Shown piece by piece: positions 53,633-61,776 of a stretch of DNA of 64,000 nucleotides. The notes under the pieces are model-generated. The model was given only the letters and a program-made list of their open reading frames with translations, searched no databases and was not told where the DNA came from. The stretch comes from Roseovarius lutimaris (GTDB lineage Bacteria > Pseudomonadota > Alphaproteobacteria > Rhodobacterales > Rhodobacteraceae), in the NCBI RefSeq assembly GCF_900115165.1, contig NZ_FOVP01000006.1, positions 133,880-197,879 on the forward strand. Direction: 5' to 3'. The first letter of the stretch is position 1. Every line of letters starts with the position of its first letter. Made by a program: the position numbers and the translations under genes.

Positions 53633-55204
53633 ATGTCCGAAAATCTGTCGCGCAGCATGCTCACCCGCAAAACCGTGATCGAAACCGAACACGGCGTCGT
53701 CGCCGCCCAGCATCGCCTCGCCGCTCAGGCCGGGGCCGATGTTCTGGCCGCAGGCGGCGATGCGGTCGACGCCGCCATCGCGACCTCCTTCGCCATCGGC
53801 GTGCTGGAGCCGTGGATGAGCGGCCCGGCCGGCGGTGGCGCACTCATGCTCTGGCGCGCCGATACCGGCACCGCTCAGGCGCTCAATTACGGCATGCGCT
53901 CCCCGGCCTCGCTTGATCCGGCCAATTATCCGCTGTCGGGCAAGGGCATCGCCGGTGATCTCTTTCCATGGGAACAGGTGGTCGATGATCGCAATGTTCA
54001 AGGCGCAACCGCCGTTGCCGTGCCCGGCCTTGTCGATGGCATGGGCCAGATGCACGGCCGCTTTGGCCGCCTGCCCTGGGCCGACCTCCTTGCGCCCGCC
54101 ATTGCCTTTGCCAAACAGGGGCTGCTGGTCGATTGGTACGCCGCCCTTATCATCGCCTCGACCACCCGCGCGCTCGCGCAAGACCCCGACGCGGCGGCGC
54201 TTTTCCTTGAGGATGGCCAATGGCCCACGATCAGCGGCTGGACCGCTTTGGCCGAAAAACGGCTGGATCAGAGCCGCATGGCCGACAGCCTTGACCAGAT
54301 CGCCCGCCACGGTGCGCGCACCTTCTATGATGGCGACCTTGGCGTCGCCATGGCCAATGACATTCAGGCCAAAGGCGGATGCCTTAGCACCAGCGACCTC
54401 AACGCCTACCGCGCCAGGATGGGTGACCCGCTTAGCTTTGACTATCGCAAAACCCGCTTTCACGTGCCCCCCGGCCTGACCGCCGGGCCGACCTTTCAAC
54501 AGGCCCTCGCCCTGATGGAAAGCCGGGACATGCACACCAAACCAGAGGCCTTTGCCGCCTATGCCGTTGGCCTCAAATCCGCCTATGCCGCCCGCCTTGG
54601 CGCCATGGGCGACACCGGCGAGACCGAAAAGGCCCCCGGCTGCACCACGCATTTCTCGGTGGTTGATCGTAAGGGCAATATGGTGTCGCAAACCCAGACC
54701 CTGCTGTCGATCTTCGGCTCGCGCGTCGTCTCGCCCTCGACCGGGCTCTTGATGAACAACGGCATCATGTGGTTCGACCCGGTTCAGGGCCGCCCAAACT
54801 CGCTTGGCCCCGACAAGGCCTGCCTGATGAACGTCTGCCCGATCCTTGGCGAAACCGGCGAGACCCGCTTTGCCTTCGGCGCCTCGGGCGGGCGTAAAAT
54901 AGTCTCTGCCATGGCCCAAATGGCCTCTTTCGTCGCCGATTTCGGCATGGATATCTCCGACACCTTCCATCACGCCCGCATTGATGTTTCGGGCGGCGAT
55001 ACCATCGTGGCCGACGAAACCCTGCCCCCCCAGGTGATCGCGCGCCTACGCGCCGAACACCCCGTCCACACCACAAGACGCAGCCCCTTTCCCTATGCCT
55101 TCGCCTGCCCCGCCGGCGTGATGCGCAATGGCAAGGTTAATTCCGGCTGTACCGAGATCATGTCGCCCTGGGGCGATGCCATTTCCGAACCAACCGACAG
55201 GTAA
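53633..55204 (+). CDS. Gamma-glutamyltransferase family protein, cytoplasmic type
   Basis: A 523-residue Ntn-hydrolase of the GGT family. The self-cleavage/catalytic Thr is expected at CTTHFSVVD (near residue 338), after the large-subunit blocks AAGGDAVDAAIATSFAIGVLEP and MSGPAGGGALML. There is no signal peptide, unlike classical periplasmic GGT, so it should act in the cytoplasm on substrates brought in by the peptide transporter of the same operon (gap 2 nt). It would hydrolyse gamma-glutamyl bonds, as in glutathione; activity on related acyl amides is possible. Confidence 0.88.
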   Translation: MSENLSRSMLTRKTVIETEHGVVAAQHRLAAQAGADVLAAGGDAVDAAIATSFAIGVLEPWMSGPAGGGALMLWRADTGTAQALNYGMRSPASLDPANYPLSGKGIAGDLFPWEQVVDDRNVQGATAVAVPGLVDGMGQMHGRFGRLPWADLLAPAIAFAKQGLLVDWYAALIIASTTRALAQDPDAAALFLEDGQWPTISGWTALAEKRLDQSRMADSLDQIARHGARTFYDGDLGVAMANDIQAKGGCLSTSDLNAYRARMGDPLSFDYRKTRFHVPPGLTAGPTFQQALALMESRDMHTKPEAFAAYAVGLKSAYAARLGAMGDTGETEKAPGCTTHFSVVDRKGNMVSQTQTLLSIFGSRVVSPSTGLLMNNGIMWFDPVQGRPNSLGPDKACLMNVCPILGETGETRFAFGASGGRKIVSAMAQMASFVADFGMDISDTFHHARIDVSGGDTIVADETLPPQVIARLRAEHPVHTTRRSPFPYAFACPAGVMRNGKVNSGCTEIMSPWGDAISEPTDR

Positions 55205-55208
55205 TCCA

Positions 55209-56597
55209 ATGACGCGCGACACCGCAATCGACACTATTTCGGCCTATTTCGACGATAATCGCTTCCAGACAGAGCTTGCCGATCTGGTCAGCTATGAGAC
55301 CGAAAGCCAAAATCCCGACCAGGCCCCCGAACTTACCCGTTATCTCGAACAGGCCATGCTGCCGCGCCTCACCGCCATGGGCTTTACCTGCAAGACCTAT
55401 CCAAACCCGGTTGCCAATGCCGGCCCTTTCCTGATTGCCGAACGCCACGAGGGCGATGACCTGCCGACCGTGCTAAGCTATGGCCATGGCGACGTGATCC
55501 GTGCCCAGACCGATCAATGGCGCGACGGGCTTCACCCCTTCCAGATCGTGGAAGAGGGCGACCGCCTCTATGGTCGCGGCACCGCTGACAACAAGGGCCA
55601 GCACCTGATCAATATCGCCGCCCTCGATGCGGTTTTGCAAACCCGTGGTGCGCTTGGCTTCAACTGTCGGATCATTATCGAAACCGGCGAAGAAACCGGC
55701 TCGCCGGGCTTGGCGGAGTTCTTCACCGCTCACAAGGATGATCTCAGCGCCGATGTCCTGATCGCCTCTGACGGCCCCCGCCTTCAGCCGGAAACCCCGA
55801 CCATGTTCATGGGCTCTCGCGGCGGGGTTACCTTTGACCTCATCGTCGATCTTCGCAATGGCGCGCATCACTCGGGCAACTGGGGCGGGCTTCTGGCCGA
55901 TCCGGCGATGATCCTGGCTCAGGCCCTCTCGACCATCACCGATGCCCGTGGCCAGATCAAGATCGCCGAATGGCGCCCCGATAGCCTGACCGACGATGTG
56001 CGCGCCGCCCTGCGTGGCCTACCGATCGAGGGCGGCGATGGCCCCGCAATCAACCCCGATTGGGGCGAGGAATCCCTCACCCCGGTCGAGCGCGCCTATG
56101 GCTGGAACAGCTTTGCGATCCTCGCGATGAAAAGCGGCGTTCCCGACGCCCCGGTCAATGCGATTTCCGCCCATGCCCGCGCCACCTGTCAGCTGCGCTA
56201 TGTGGTCGGCACCACGCCCGAAGATATCCTGCCTGCCCTGCGCCGCCATCTTGACGCGCATGGCTTTGACAGCGTTCGGATCGAACCCCATGATCGCGGC
56301 TTTTTCCGCGCCACACGGCTTGATCCCGGTCACCCTTGGGTCAAATTCGTCGCCCGCTCGCTTGAACAGACCTCGGGACAGGCACCGCATATCCTGCCAA
56401 ACCTTGCCGGCTCTTTGCCCAATGATTGCTTTAGCGATATTCTAGGCCTGCCTACGGTCTGGGTGCCGCATTCCTATCGCGGCTGCTCGCAACACGCCCC
56501 CGATGAGCATGTTCTCAAACCGGTCTGCCGCGATGCACTTCGATTGATGGTGGGGCTGTTCTGGGACATCGGCACAGGCGATACGCCGCGCGCCTAG
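55209..56597 (+). CDS. M20-family metallopeptidase
   Basis: A 462-residue zinc peptidase of the M20 family. Metal and catalytic residues are present: SYGHGDV (HxD), GRGTADNKGQ, ETGEETGS (catalytic Glu followed by metal Glu), IASDGPR (metal Asp) and the C-terminal His. ATG 55209 is 4 nt after the gamma-glutamyltransferase stop; upstream in-frame starts lie within that gene. It probably hydrolyses the dipeptide or acyl-amino acid left by the preceding enzyme, for example Cys-Gly from glutathione. Confidence 0.9.
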   Translation: MTRDTAIDTISAYFDDNRFQTELADLVSYETESQNPDQAPELTRYLEQAMLPRLTAMGFTCKTYPNPVANAGPFLIAERHEGDDLPTVLSYGHGDVIRAQTDQWRDGLHPFQIVEEGDRLYGRGTADNKGQHLINIAALDAVLQTRGALGFNCRIIIETGEETGSPGLAEFFTAHKDDLSADVLIASDGPRLQPETPTMFMGSRGGVTFDLIVDLRNGAHHSGNWGGLLADPAMILAQALSTITDARGQIKIAEWRPDSLTDDVRAALRGLPIEGGDGPAINPDWGEESLTPVERAYGWNSFAILAMKSGVPDAPVNAISAHARATCQLRYVVGTTPEDILPALRRHLDAHGFDSVRIEPHDRGFFRATRLDPGHPWVKFVARSLEQTSGQAPHILPNLAGSLPNDCFSDILGLPTVWVPHSYRGCSQHAPDEHVLKPVCRDALRLMVGLFWDIGTGDTPRA

Positions 56598-56599
56598 GC

Positions 56600-56631
56600 G
56601 GGTGCGGGTCTTTTTGTGCCCCCCCGCGCCC
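56600..56631 (+). terminator. Hairpin ending the peptide operon
   Basis: GGGTGCGGG (56600-56608) pairs with CCCGCGCCC (56623-56631) with one G-U pair, 3 nt after the M20 peptidase stop, with a T-rich loop. It lies between convergent genes and may stop transcription from either side. Confidence 0.5.
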
Positions 56632-56660
56632 ATTCGCTCAATTGGCACTCCTCGGGCCGC

Positions 56661-57047
56661 TCAGACGATCTCGATAGATCCGGGATATTGCGCCACCTTT
56701 TTATCGGCGGTGACAAGGGTCATCCCCTCTGTCGCCGCCTGCGCGATCAGCATGCGGTCAAACGGGTCGCCATGGATCGCCGGTAACGTCGCCAGCGCCA
56801 GACAATGCCGCCCGTCAATCGGCAGCTCCTCATATCCGTTGGCCAAGAGCCCGGCGCGCATCTGCCCGGCATCGGCACGAAAGTCCGGCCGACCGAGCGC
56901 GCGTTTCGCGGTGATTTCCCAAAGGCTGACCACGCTGAACCAAAGCCTGTTCTGCGCATCCTTGATCATCCGGTCGGCCTTGCGTGACATCAATTCGTCA
57001 TTTGCCGCCGCCCAGAGCAGCAGATGGGTGTCCAGCAAAAGGTTCAC
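56661..57047 (-). CDS. vapC: PIN-domain toxin (VapC-like)
   Basis: A 128-residue PIN-domain RNase. Conserved acidic residues are Asp6 in LLDTHLLLWA, an acidic pair in ANDELM, and the Asp in GDPFDRMLIAQA. Start is GTG at 57047, overlapping the antitoxin stop as GTGA. It forms a type II toxin-antitoxin pair with the upstream gene and would cleave RNA if released. Confidence 0.88.
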   Translation of the reverse strand: MNLLLDTHLLLWAAANDELMSRKADRMIKDAQNRLWFSVVSLWEITAKRALGRPDFRADAGQMRAGLLANGYEELPIDGRHCLALATLPAIHGDPFDRMLIAQAATEGMTLVTADKKVAQYPGSIEIV

Positions 57048-57304
57048 CGTTGCGCCCCCGGATCAGTCTCTGTTTCACCTTCGAACAGGGTTTTTGTCTC
57101 ACCTGCGGCCATTTCATCGAAATCCGCCGGAATATCGACCTGCCCTTTCAGAAAACCGGTCCGTTGCGGTGATACAGCCTCTATCATCGTGACCTGAACC
57201 AGCGGCTTTCCCGCCTTGGCAATCACAAAGGGCTGGCCTTGCAGGGCTTGCTCGACAAGCTTTGACAGATGGGTTTTGGCCTCGTGCATATTGACGGTTT
57301 TCAT
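57044..57304 (-). CDS. Phd/YefM-family antitoxin
   Basis: An 86-residue antitoxin. The N-terminal DNA-binding fold MHEAKTHLSKLVEQALQGQP and the IAKAGKPLVQV strand are typical of Phd/YefM; the acidic tail neutralises the toxin. It is 4-bp coupled with the PIN toxin. The pair lies beside the partition genes, as often seen where it stabilises a plasmid. Confidence 0.88.
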   Translation of the reverse strand: MKTVNMHEAKTHLSKLVEQALQGQPFVIAKAGKPLVQVTMIEAVSPQRTGFLKGQVDIPADFDEMAAGETKTLFEGETETDPGAQR

Positions 57305-57377
57305 CGCGATCGCTCCGGACTTAGTTCACCAAACTTAGTCGAGGTGTCCATCAATCTCAAGCCCAGTCGGACCAAGC

Positions 57378-57397
57378 GGGTTTCGCATGCGAAACCC
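57378..57397. repeat. parS-like palindrome 1 (downstream of parB)
   Basis: GGGTTTCGCATGCGAAACCC is a perfect 20-bp palindrome just beyond the parB stop (57405). Its core GTTTCGC-N2-GCGAAAC recurs in parB and near the origin, so it is a candidate ParB-binding centromere site. Confidence 0.65.
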
Positions 57398-57404
57398 CCC
57401 TGCC

Positions 57405-58502
57405 CTATTCCTTCACCTCTTCCAGCAAATAGCGGATATGGTCGATCACCTTGTCGATCATCTCGCTATTCACCGCCGCGCCCCGAAACTGAATCGCATA
57501 GCCTTCCGGTCGCTCAATCCGCTCAATCGAAACCCCATTCGCCAGTGAAATCTGCTCGCCTTTCCTGACCTTGCTGGCCACCTTGGGCCGCCCGCCCCGG
57601 CTTGGGTCCGGACCAACCCCTTCGGCCTGCTCTACCAGAGGAACCAAAACCGCCCATTCCGCCTCGGGGGTTTCAATCACATGGTCCTCCAGAACCCGGC
57701 GAATATCCTGCGCCAAACCCGCCCTGAGCGCCGCCGCCAGTCGCAGGCATTGACGCTCATTGAGGTGGGTTGCAAAGTTCAGCATGTCGCCCAGCTCTTC
57801 ATGCACCAAAGCAAACGACCGGATCTTGGATCGTTTGGCTTTTGAGGCCGATCCAAACAGCCTCTGAACGGCCTCGTCCATCGAGGGGAACACCCCGTCA
57901 TAAACCGCCATGGCAGCCGCCCTGCCCCGCTCATATTGGCTCAGGCCGGTTCGGATTTCGTTCTCTTCGACCATAGCAACAACCGAATCGGCGATACTGT
58001 CCGGCTGTCGGACAAATGCCGCGATCGTCAGGTGCTTTTCACCCCCCGACATGGCATTCAACCGGCGAATCGCGGCAAGGCGGCGGAACCCGGAGATCAG
58101 GGCATATTTCCCGGCGACCTCTGGATTTGCGGGTTCGAAAACCTCGATCGGAAGCCGCAAGCCATGCGCCGCAATCGAGGTGCAAAGCTCGACCATATCC
58201 TCTTCATCAAGATGAATCCGGTCGCGCGTGAGGGCATCGGCGGTGATCTCGTGGATGGGAATTTCGCGGGCGACAAGGCCCTTTTCCAGAGCTTCACGCA
58301 ATTGCCGCGCCTCGGATTTATCGCGTGCGGCATCTGCCCGCTCGGACGCGGGCAAGGGATCAGAGCGCATGGCAGCGTCGGCGACGACGTCGGCGATGGG
58401 GGGGCGGAGGCCGGGCCCGGAGGGGGTTTCGCGTGCGAAACCGTCTTCGATTTCCTTAAGGGCTTCGGCGCTTGGCACCTCAAGCTGTCTGCGTTTTGCC
58501 AT
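57405..58502 (-). CDS. parB: Plasmid partition protein ParB (RepB-like)
   Basis: A 365-residue ParB. The ParB/Srx nuclease-like N-terminal domain includes LDEEDMVELCTSIAAHGLRLPI and SGFRRLAAIRRLN, the CTP-binding region; the HTH region follows (ENEIRTGLSQYERGRAA, then SKRSKIRSFAL), and the C-terminal part dimerises. ATG 58502 overlaps the parA stop by 23 bp. It should load onto parS sites, two of which appear to be within or just after the gene. Confidence 0.88.
   Translation of the reverse strand: MAKRRQLEVPSAEALKEIEDGFARETPSGPGLRPPIADVVADAAMRSDPLPASERADAARDKSEARQLREALEKGLVAREIPIHEITADALTRDRIHLDEEDMVELCTSIAAHGLRLPIEVFEPANPEVAGKYALISGFRRLAAIRRLNAMSGGEKHLTIAAFVRQPDSIADSVVAMVEENEIRTGLSQYERGRAAAMAVYDGVFPSMDEAVQRLFGSASKAKRSKIRSFALVHEELGDMLNFATHLNERQCLRLAAALRAGLAQDIRRVLEDHVIETPEAEWAVLVPLVEQAEGVGPDPSRGGRPKVASKVRKGEQISLANGVSIERIERPEGYAIQFRGAAVNSEMIDKVIDHIRYLLEEVKE
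58425..58442. repeat. parS-like palindrome 2 (inside parB)
   Basis: GGTTTCGC-GT-GCGAAACC has 8-bp arms and lies within the 5' coding part of parB. It is the same sequence family as sites 1 and 3 and could also let ParB influence its own expression. Confidence 0.65.
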
Positions 58503-59886
58503 GACCGGCCTCCTTGTTTGCAAGTTGTTCATCACGCCACCAGGCGCCAATCAGCATTTCCTTGAACTCGGCGTAGGTGCGATCAAAGGTTTCGCGCCCT
58601 CGGGTATAGGTCTCTCTGTTAAAGTCGCGGTAATCGGCTTCATAGATGCCCGACACCGTCTCACCCGCCTGCCCGACCATGGCGGTATAATCCTGCCGGT
58701 AGGCATTGGTCATATCGCCGAAATAGGCCTGGATGACATTGGCAAGATCGGTCTGCTGGCTGGCGTCGAACCGGGTGATGAGGGCGCGCACCACATCCCA
58801 TTCAAACTTCATCTCGGGCAGACCGGCGCGACGGCGGGCTGTATTCTCGCCGTCCTCGATCGAGGCGAAGGTCGAATAGAGCATATCAAAAAACCGGCCT
58901 GTCGAATCGAATTCGAGGAACGAGGCCCCAAGCGGTACAAGAATGATATCGGCTGCCGCAAGCGCGTTGATCGTGAGATAGCCGAGGGCAGGCGGGGTAT
59001 CGAGGATGATCACGTCATAATCGTCAAGTGCGCCGCCCTCCGAGAGCGCCGAAGTCAAGGCATCCCAAAGCGGCCAGTTGCGCAGCCCCATGCGCCAGAC
59101 CGGGATCTGAAATTCGGCCCAGTAGAGATTGAGCTGTGCGCCGATCAGATCAATATTGGGCCAATGGGTTTTCTGAACCACGTCGCCAAAGGACACCCCC
59201 AAGGCCTCGGTCAGGGTTTCATCGAGCGGCAGGACAGGGTCACCAGCCGCCTCGCGCACCCGGTTTTCGGTCTCAAGGTGGGTCGCGTAGTCGCGGGCCA
59301 GAAGCGGGAAAACGGTGCGCCATTCATCGGGCACATCGCCACCAAGGATCGAGGTCATCGAGCCCTGGCTGTCAAGGTCGATCACCAGAACCTTGTAGCC
59401 ATCAAGCGCCGCACTCATCGCGAGGTGCGCCGCAGTCGAGGTCTTGCCGACACCGCCCTTAAAATTGGCAACGGCGGTGATCTTGGCCGGCTGGCCCTTG
59501 GGGCGATAGGGGCGGTATTCCTTGGCGCTGCTGCCTTCCTCGGCGAAGTGGTCGCGCAGGATCAGGATTTCTTCAAGGCTGAACCAGCGGGAATTGCCCT
59601 GACCTTCGCCTTGCGGCAATTCAGGGTGCTTGTTCAAAACCCGGCGAAGATGGGCCGGGGCGACGGGGATAAGATAGCGGCATACCTCCCATGTTGAAAA
59701 CTTGCGCAGGCGCTTACGGCCATCCGGGGCGTAGCCACGCTTGGCCAGATCATCGCGCCCACGTCCCGCAAATGCCGCGGCACGCGCGAATCGGGCGGTG
59801 TCGACGACGGGGCCAAGCTTGCTTGCAGCGGTCTCTGGGTTGAGATTGAAATAGGGGGGCAGGGGGGTCTCTGATTTCTTGTCCAT
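58480..59886 (-). CDS. parA: Plasmid partition ATPase ParA
   Basis: A 468-residue ParA of the long, type Ia form. An N-terminal DNA-binding region (about 40-110, with the MerR-like FSTWEVCRYLIPVAPAHLRR) precedes the ATPase domain, whose deviant Walker A is FKGGVGKTSTAAH (near 143-155), A' VIDLDSQGS and B ILDTPPALG. It moves ParB-bound plasmid DNA over the nucleoid and would repress parAB. Divergent from the replication initiator across the origin region. Confidence 0.92.
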   Translation of the reverse strand: MDKKSETPLPPYFNLNPETAASKLGPVVDTARFARAAAFAGRGRDDLAKRGYAPDGRKRLRKFSTWEVCRYLIPVAPAHLRRVLNKHPELPQGEGQGNSRWFSLEEILILRDHFAEEGSSAKEYRPYRPKGQPAKITAVANFKGGVGKTSTAAHLAMSAALDGYKVLVIDLDSQGSMTSILGGDVPDEWRTVFPLLARDYATHLETENRVREAAGDPVLPLDETLTEALGVSFGDVVQKTHWPNIDLIGAQLNLYWAEFQIPVWRMGLRNWPLWDALTSALSEGGALDDYDVIILDTPPALGYLTINALAAADIILVPLGASFLEFDSTGRFFDMLYSTFASIEDGENTARRRAGLPEMKFEWDVVRALITRFDASQQTDLANVIQAYFGDMTNAYRQDYTAMVGQAGETVSGIYEADYRDFNRETYTRGRETFDRTYAEFKEMLIGAWWRDEQLANKEAGHGKTQTA

Positions 59887-60003
59887 GTATGGCTCGCCTC
59901 GCTAAGATCACCGTTTTTAGGTGCTATTGCACAAATCATCGCACATCGGGACGGGATTGTGAATCACTAAGAAGAGGCCGATACCAGATAGGCAAACACG
60001 CAG

Positions 60004-60018
60004 GTTTCGCTGCGAAAC
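60004..60018. repeat. parS-like inverted repeat 3 (between parA and origin)
   Basis: GTTTCGC-T-GCGAAAC, 7-bp arms with a single-base centre, one base shorter than sites 1 and 2. It lies 118 nt upstream of the parA start. Confidence 0.55.
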
Positions 60019-60135
60019 TCGTATAATTCAGTATATCAGAAAGAAAAACACGACGCTAAAGATTGTAATTCTTTAGGACTCTATAGAATCTTTAAGCTAT
60101 ATTTGTCATTTAATATCAGTTGTGTATATGTATTT

Positions 60136-60187
60136 GGGTGCCAAGCTACGGGACCATAGGCACCCATATGCAGGATCAAAGGTGCCC
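60136..60187. repeat. Iteron group A (GGGTGCC in both orientations)
   Basis: GGGTGCC at 60136-60142, its inverted copy GGCACCC at 60159-60165, and a variant GGTGCCC at 60181-60187, close to the AT-rich stretch. Repeats of this size are bound by Rep initiators in iteron plasmids. Confidence 0.6.
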
Positions 60188-60293
60188 GACCACGGTAGGA
60201 GGGGTGGCGATTCGCGGGGGCAGGGGGACCGGAGCACGGGACCGAGTCTATTTCGGCCTAAATCCGTCATCTGAGCCGAACATATCCACCGGG

Positions 60294-60302
60294 TTATCCC
60301 CA
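60294..60302 (+). promoter_or_regulatory. DnaA-box-like site
   Basis: TTATCCCCA differs from the consensus TTATCCACA at one position and lies within the origin region, between the two iteron groups. Confidence 0.45.
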
Positions 60303-60360
60303 AAACCTCACCGAAAACCCCCATAAGGACCCGTTTGCAGGATCACCACCCCCCGTAAAC

Positions 60361-60392
60361 GGGTGCCTATAGAATGATTGAGCATGGGTGCC
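60361..60392 (+). repeat. Iteron group B (two direct GGGTGCC repeats before rep)
   Basis: GGGTGCC at 60361-60367 and 60386-60392, spaced 25 bp (about 2.4 helical turns) and ending 70 nt before the Rep start. They may be part of the origin or the autoregulatory operator of rep. Confidence 0.55.
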
Positions 60393-60462
60393 TTTTGGGC
60401 CATACTAAAGGGTGAGAGCAGAAGCCGACAGGAAAAAATCCTGCGGCGAAAAGGGCAGGGCG

Positions 60463-61737
60463 ATGCAGCAGGAAGAAATCCAGCATGACAGGCTGACCGG
60501 GGCGTTAAGGCGCCAGTCGGTGAAAAAGAATGTCGCCGCGATCCATGTATCGGGCAAGTTGACCTTGTTGCAACGCAAGCTGTCGAATGTGCTGTTGCTC
60601 AATGCCTATGATGCGCTGATCACCAAACCCAAGCATCAGATTGATGCGCAGACGCTCTGTTTGATGGTGGGGTATAATTCCAACGATATGGCGACGCTCA
60701 AGCAATCCTTGCGTTCGCTGGCCGAAACCACCGCCGAATGGGACATGCTTGATGAAGAGGGCCGCCAGGAATGGGGGGTCAGTTCGCTTTTGTCCTATGC
60801 CAAGCTGAAAAGCGGGGTGTGCGAATACGCCTATTCCCCGGCGCTTGCCGAAAAGCTTCATGATCCCAAGGTTTTTGCGCTGATCAATCTCAATATCCAG
60901 CGACGGTTTACCAGCGGTCACGCGCTGGCGCTTTATGAGAATTGTTATCGGTTTGTGCGCACCGGCAGCACCGGCTGGTGGCCGATTGATCTTTTCCGCC
61001 GGTTGATGGGGGTCGATGGCAGCGCCTATTACGAAAGTTTCAAGCATCTCAATGCCAAGGTGATCAAGCCGGCGGTCAGCGAGGTCAACAAGACCTCGAA
61101 CATCCTTGTCGAGCCGGAATTGCGCAAGATGGGCCGGCAGGTGAGCGAGATCCGGTTTCGGATCAAGGAAAACCCGCAGCTTGCGATGATGAATATTGAC
61201 GATGGCGAGGGGGTGCGACAGGGCAGGGTCTATGCCCGGCTGATCGAGGTCGGGGTAAGTGACCGGCTTGCGCGGCAATGGATCGCCGAGCATGGCGAAG
61301 ATTATGTGAGCCAGAAGCTTGAGTATCTCAAGGGGCGCGCCGGGGTCGAACATCCGGTGCGCTATCTGTCGGCGGCGCTGCGCGATGATTACCGCGCCGA
61401 GAAGCCCCCCGCGCCCCGACCCGAGGTTGTCGAGGCCGAGCGGGCGCGGCGCGCGGTTCAGAGCAAGGCCGAGTTGGAGGCCGAGGCGCGCGGCGCCGCT
61501 GTGGCCCAAGGACGGCGGATCAGGGCGGCGCAGATGGCGCGGGTCAGGGAATTGACCAGCGCGCGCAGCCCGACGCAGCGCGATGCCGACCGGCGGCTGT
61601 TCCTCGCCGGGGTCGAAGATGAGGTAAAGCGCGCCGAATTTGCCCGCCTTGGTTGGTCGGCGGCGCTTTGTGTCGGTGAGATGGTCGCGTTCTGGGAGGA
61701 TATGGTGCCGGGGGCGTTTGACGATCTTGGGGAGTGA
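60463..61737 (+). CDS. Plasmid replication initiator (Rep_3-like, RepB/RepA type)
   Basis: A 424-residue initiator. Residues of about 15-240 have the two winged helices of Rep_3-type proteins: KLTLLQRKLSNVLLLNAYD, then RFTSGHALALYENCYRF and PIDLFRRLMGVDGSAYYESFK; the remainder is an Arg/Ala-rich helical tail. It binds iterons to open the origin. ATG 60463 has GGGCAGGG just upstream; an in-frame ATG at 60412 is possible. The replicon's type (RepA- or RepB-class of Rhodobacterales) needs a sequence comparison. Confidence 0.85.
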   Translation: MQQEEIQHDRLTGALRRQSVKKNVAAIHVSGKLTLLQRKLSNVLLLNAYDALITKPKHQIDAQTLCLMVGYNSNDMATLKQSLRSLAETTAEWDMLDEEGRQEWGVSSLLSYAKLKSGVCEYAYSPALAEKLHDPKVFALINLNIQRRFTSGHALALYENCYRFVRTGSTGWWPIDLFRRLMGVDGSAYYESFKHLNAKVIKPAVSEVNKTSNILVEPELRKMGRQVSEIRFRIKENPQLAMMNIDDGEGVRQGRVYARLIEVGVSDRLARQWIAEHGEDYVSQKLEYLKGRAGVEHPVRYLSAALRDDYRAEKPPAPRPEVVEAERARRAVQSKAELEAEARGAAVAQGRRIRAAQMARVRELTSARSPTQRDADRRLFLAGVEDEVKRAEFARLGWSAALCVGEMVAFWEDMVPGAFDDLGE

Positions 61738-61749
61738 GGCCTTTTGTAA

Positions 61750-61775
61750 TGTGCAAAACTGCGATATTTTGCGCA
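61750..61775. promoter_or_regulatory. Dyad directly before the HTH gene
   Basis: TGTGCAAAA (61750-61758) and TTTTGCGCA (61767-61775) match at 8 of 9 positions as inverted copies and end one base before the ATG at 61777. A repressor here would block translation initiation or transcription of the gene; autoregulation is plausible. Confidence 0.45.
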
Positions 61776-61776
61776 T

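Larger units (their letters stand above)
59887..60462. other. Probable replication origin region (576 bp without a gene)
   Basis: No gene is seen here. The left half contains a parS-like site and an AT-rich stretch (about 60015-60135) with imperfect hairpins such as AAAGATT (60056-60062) opposite AATCTTT. The right half carries five GGGTGCC-type iterons, two copies of GCAGGATCA, and a DnaA-box-like sequence. Together with the flanking parA and rep genes this is the likely oriV. Confidence 0.75.

Noticed and set aside
57405..58502. A RepABC-type replicon
   Set aside because: parA and parB are present, but the initiator is divergent, of Rep_3 type and not a repC downstream of parB in the same operon.
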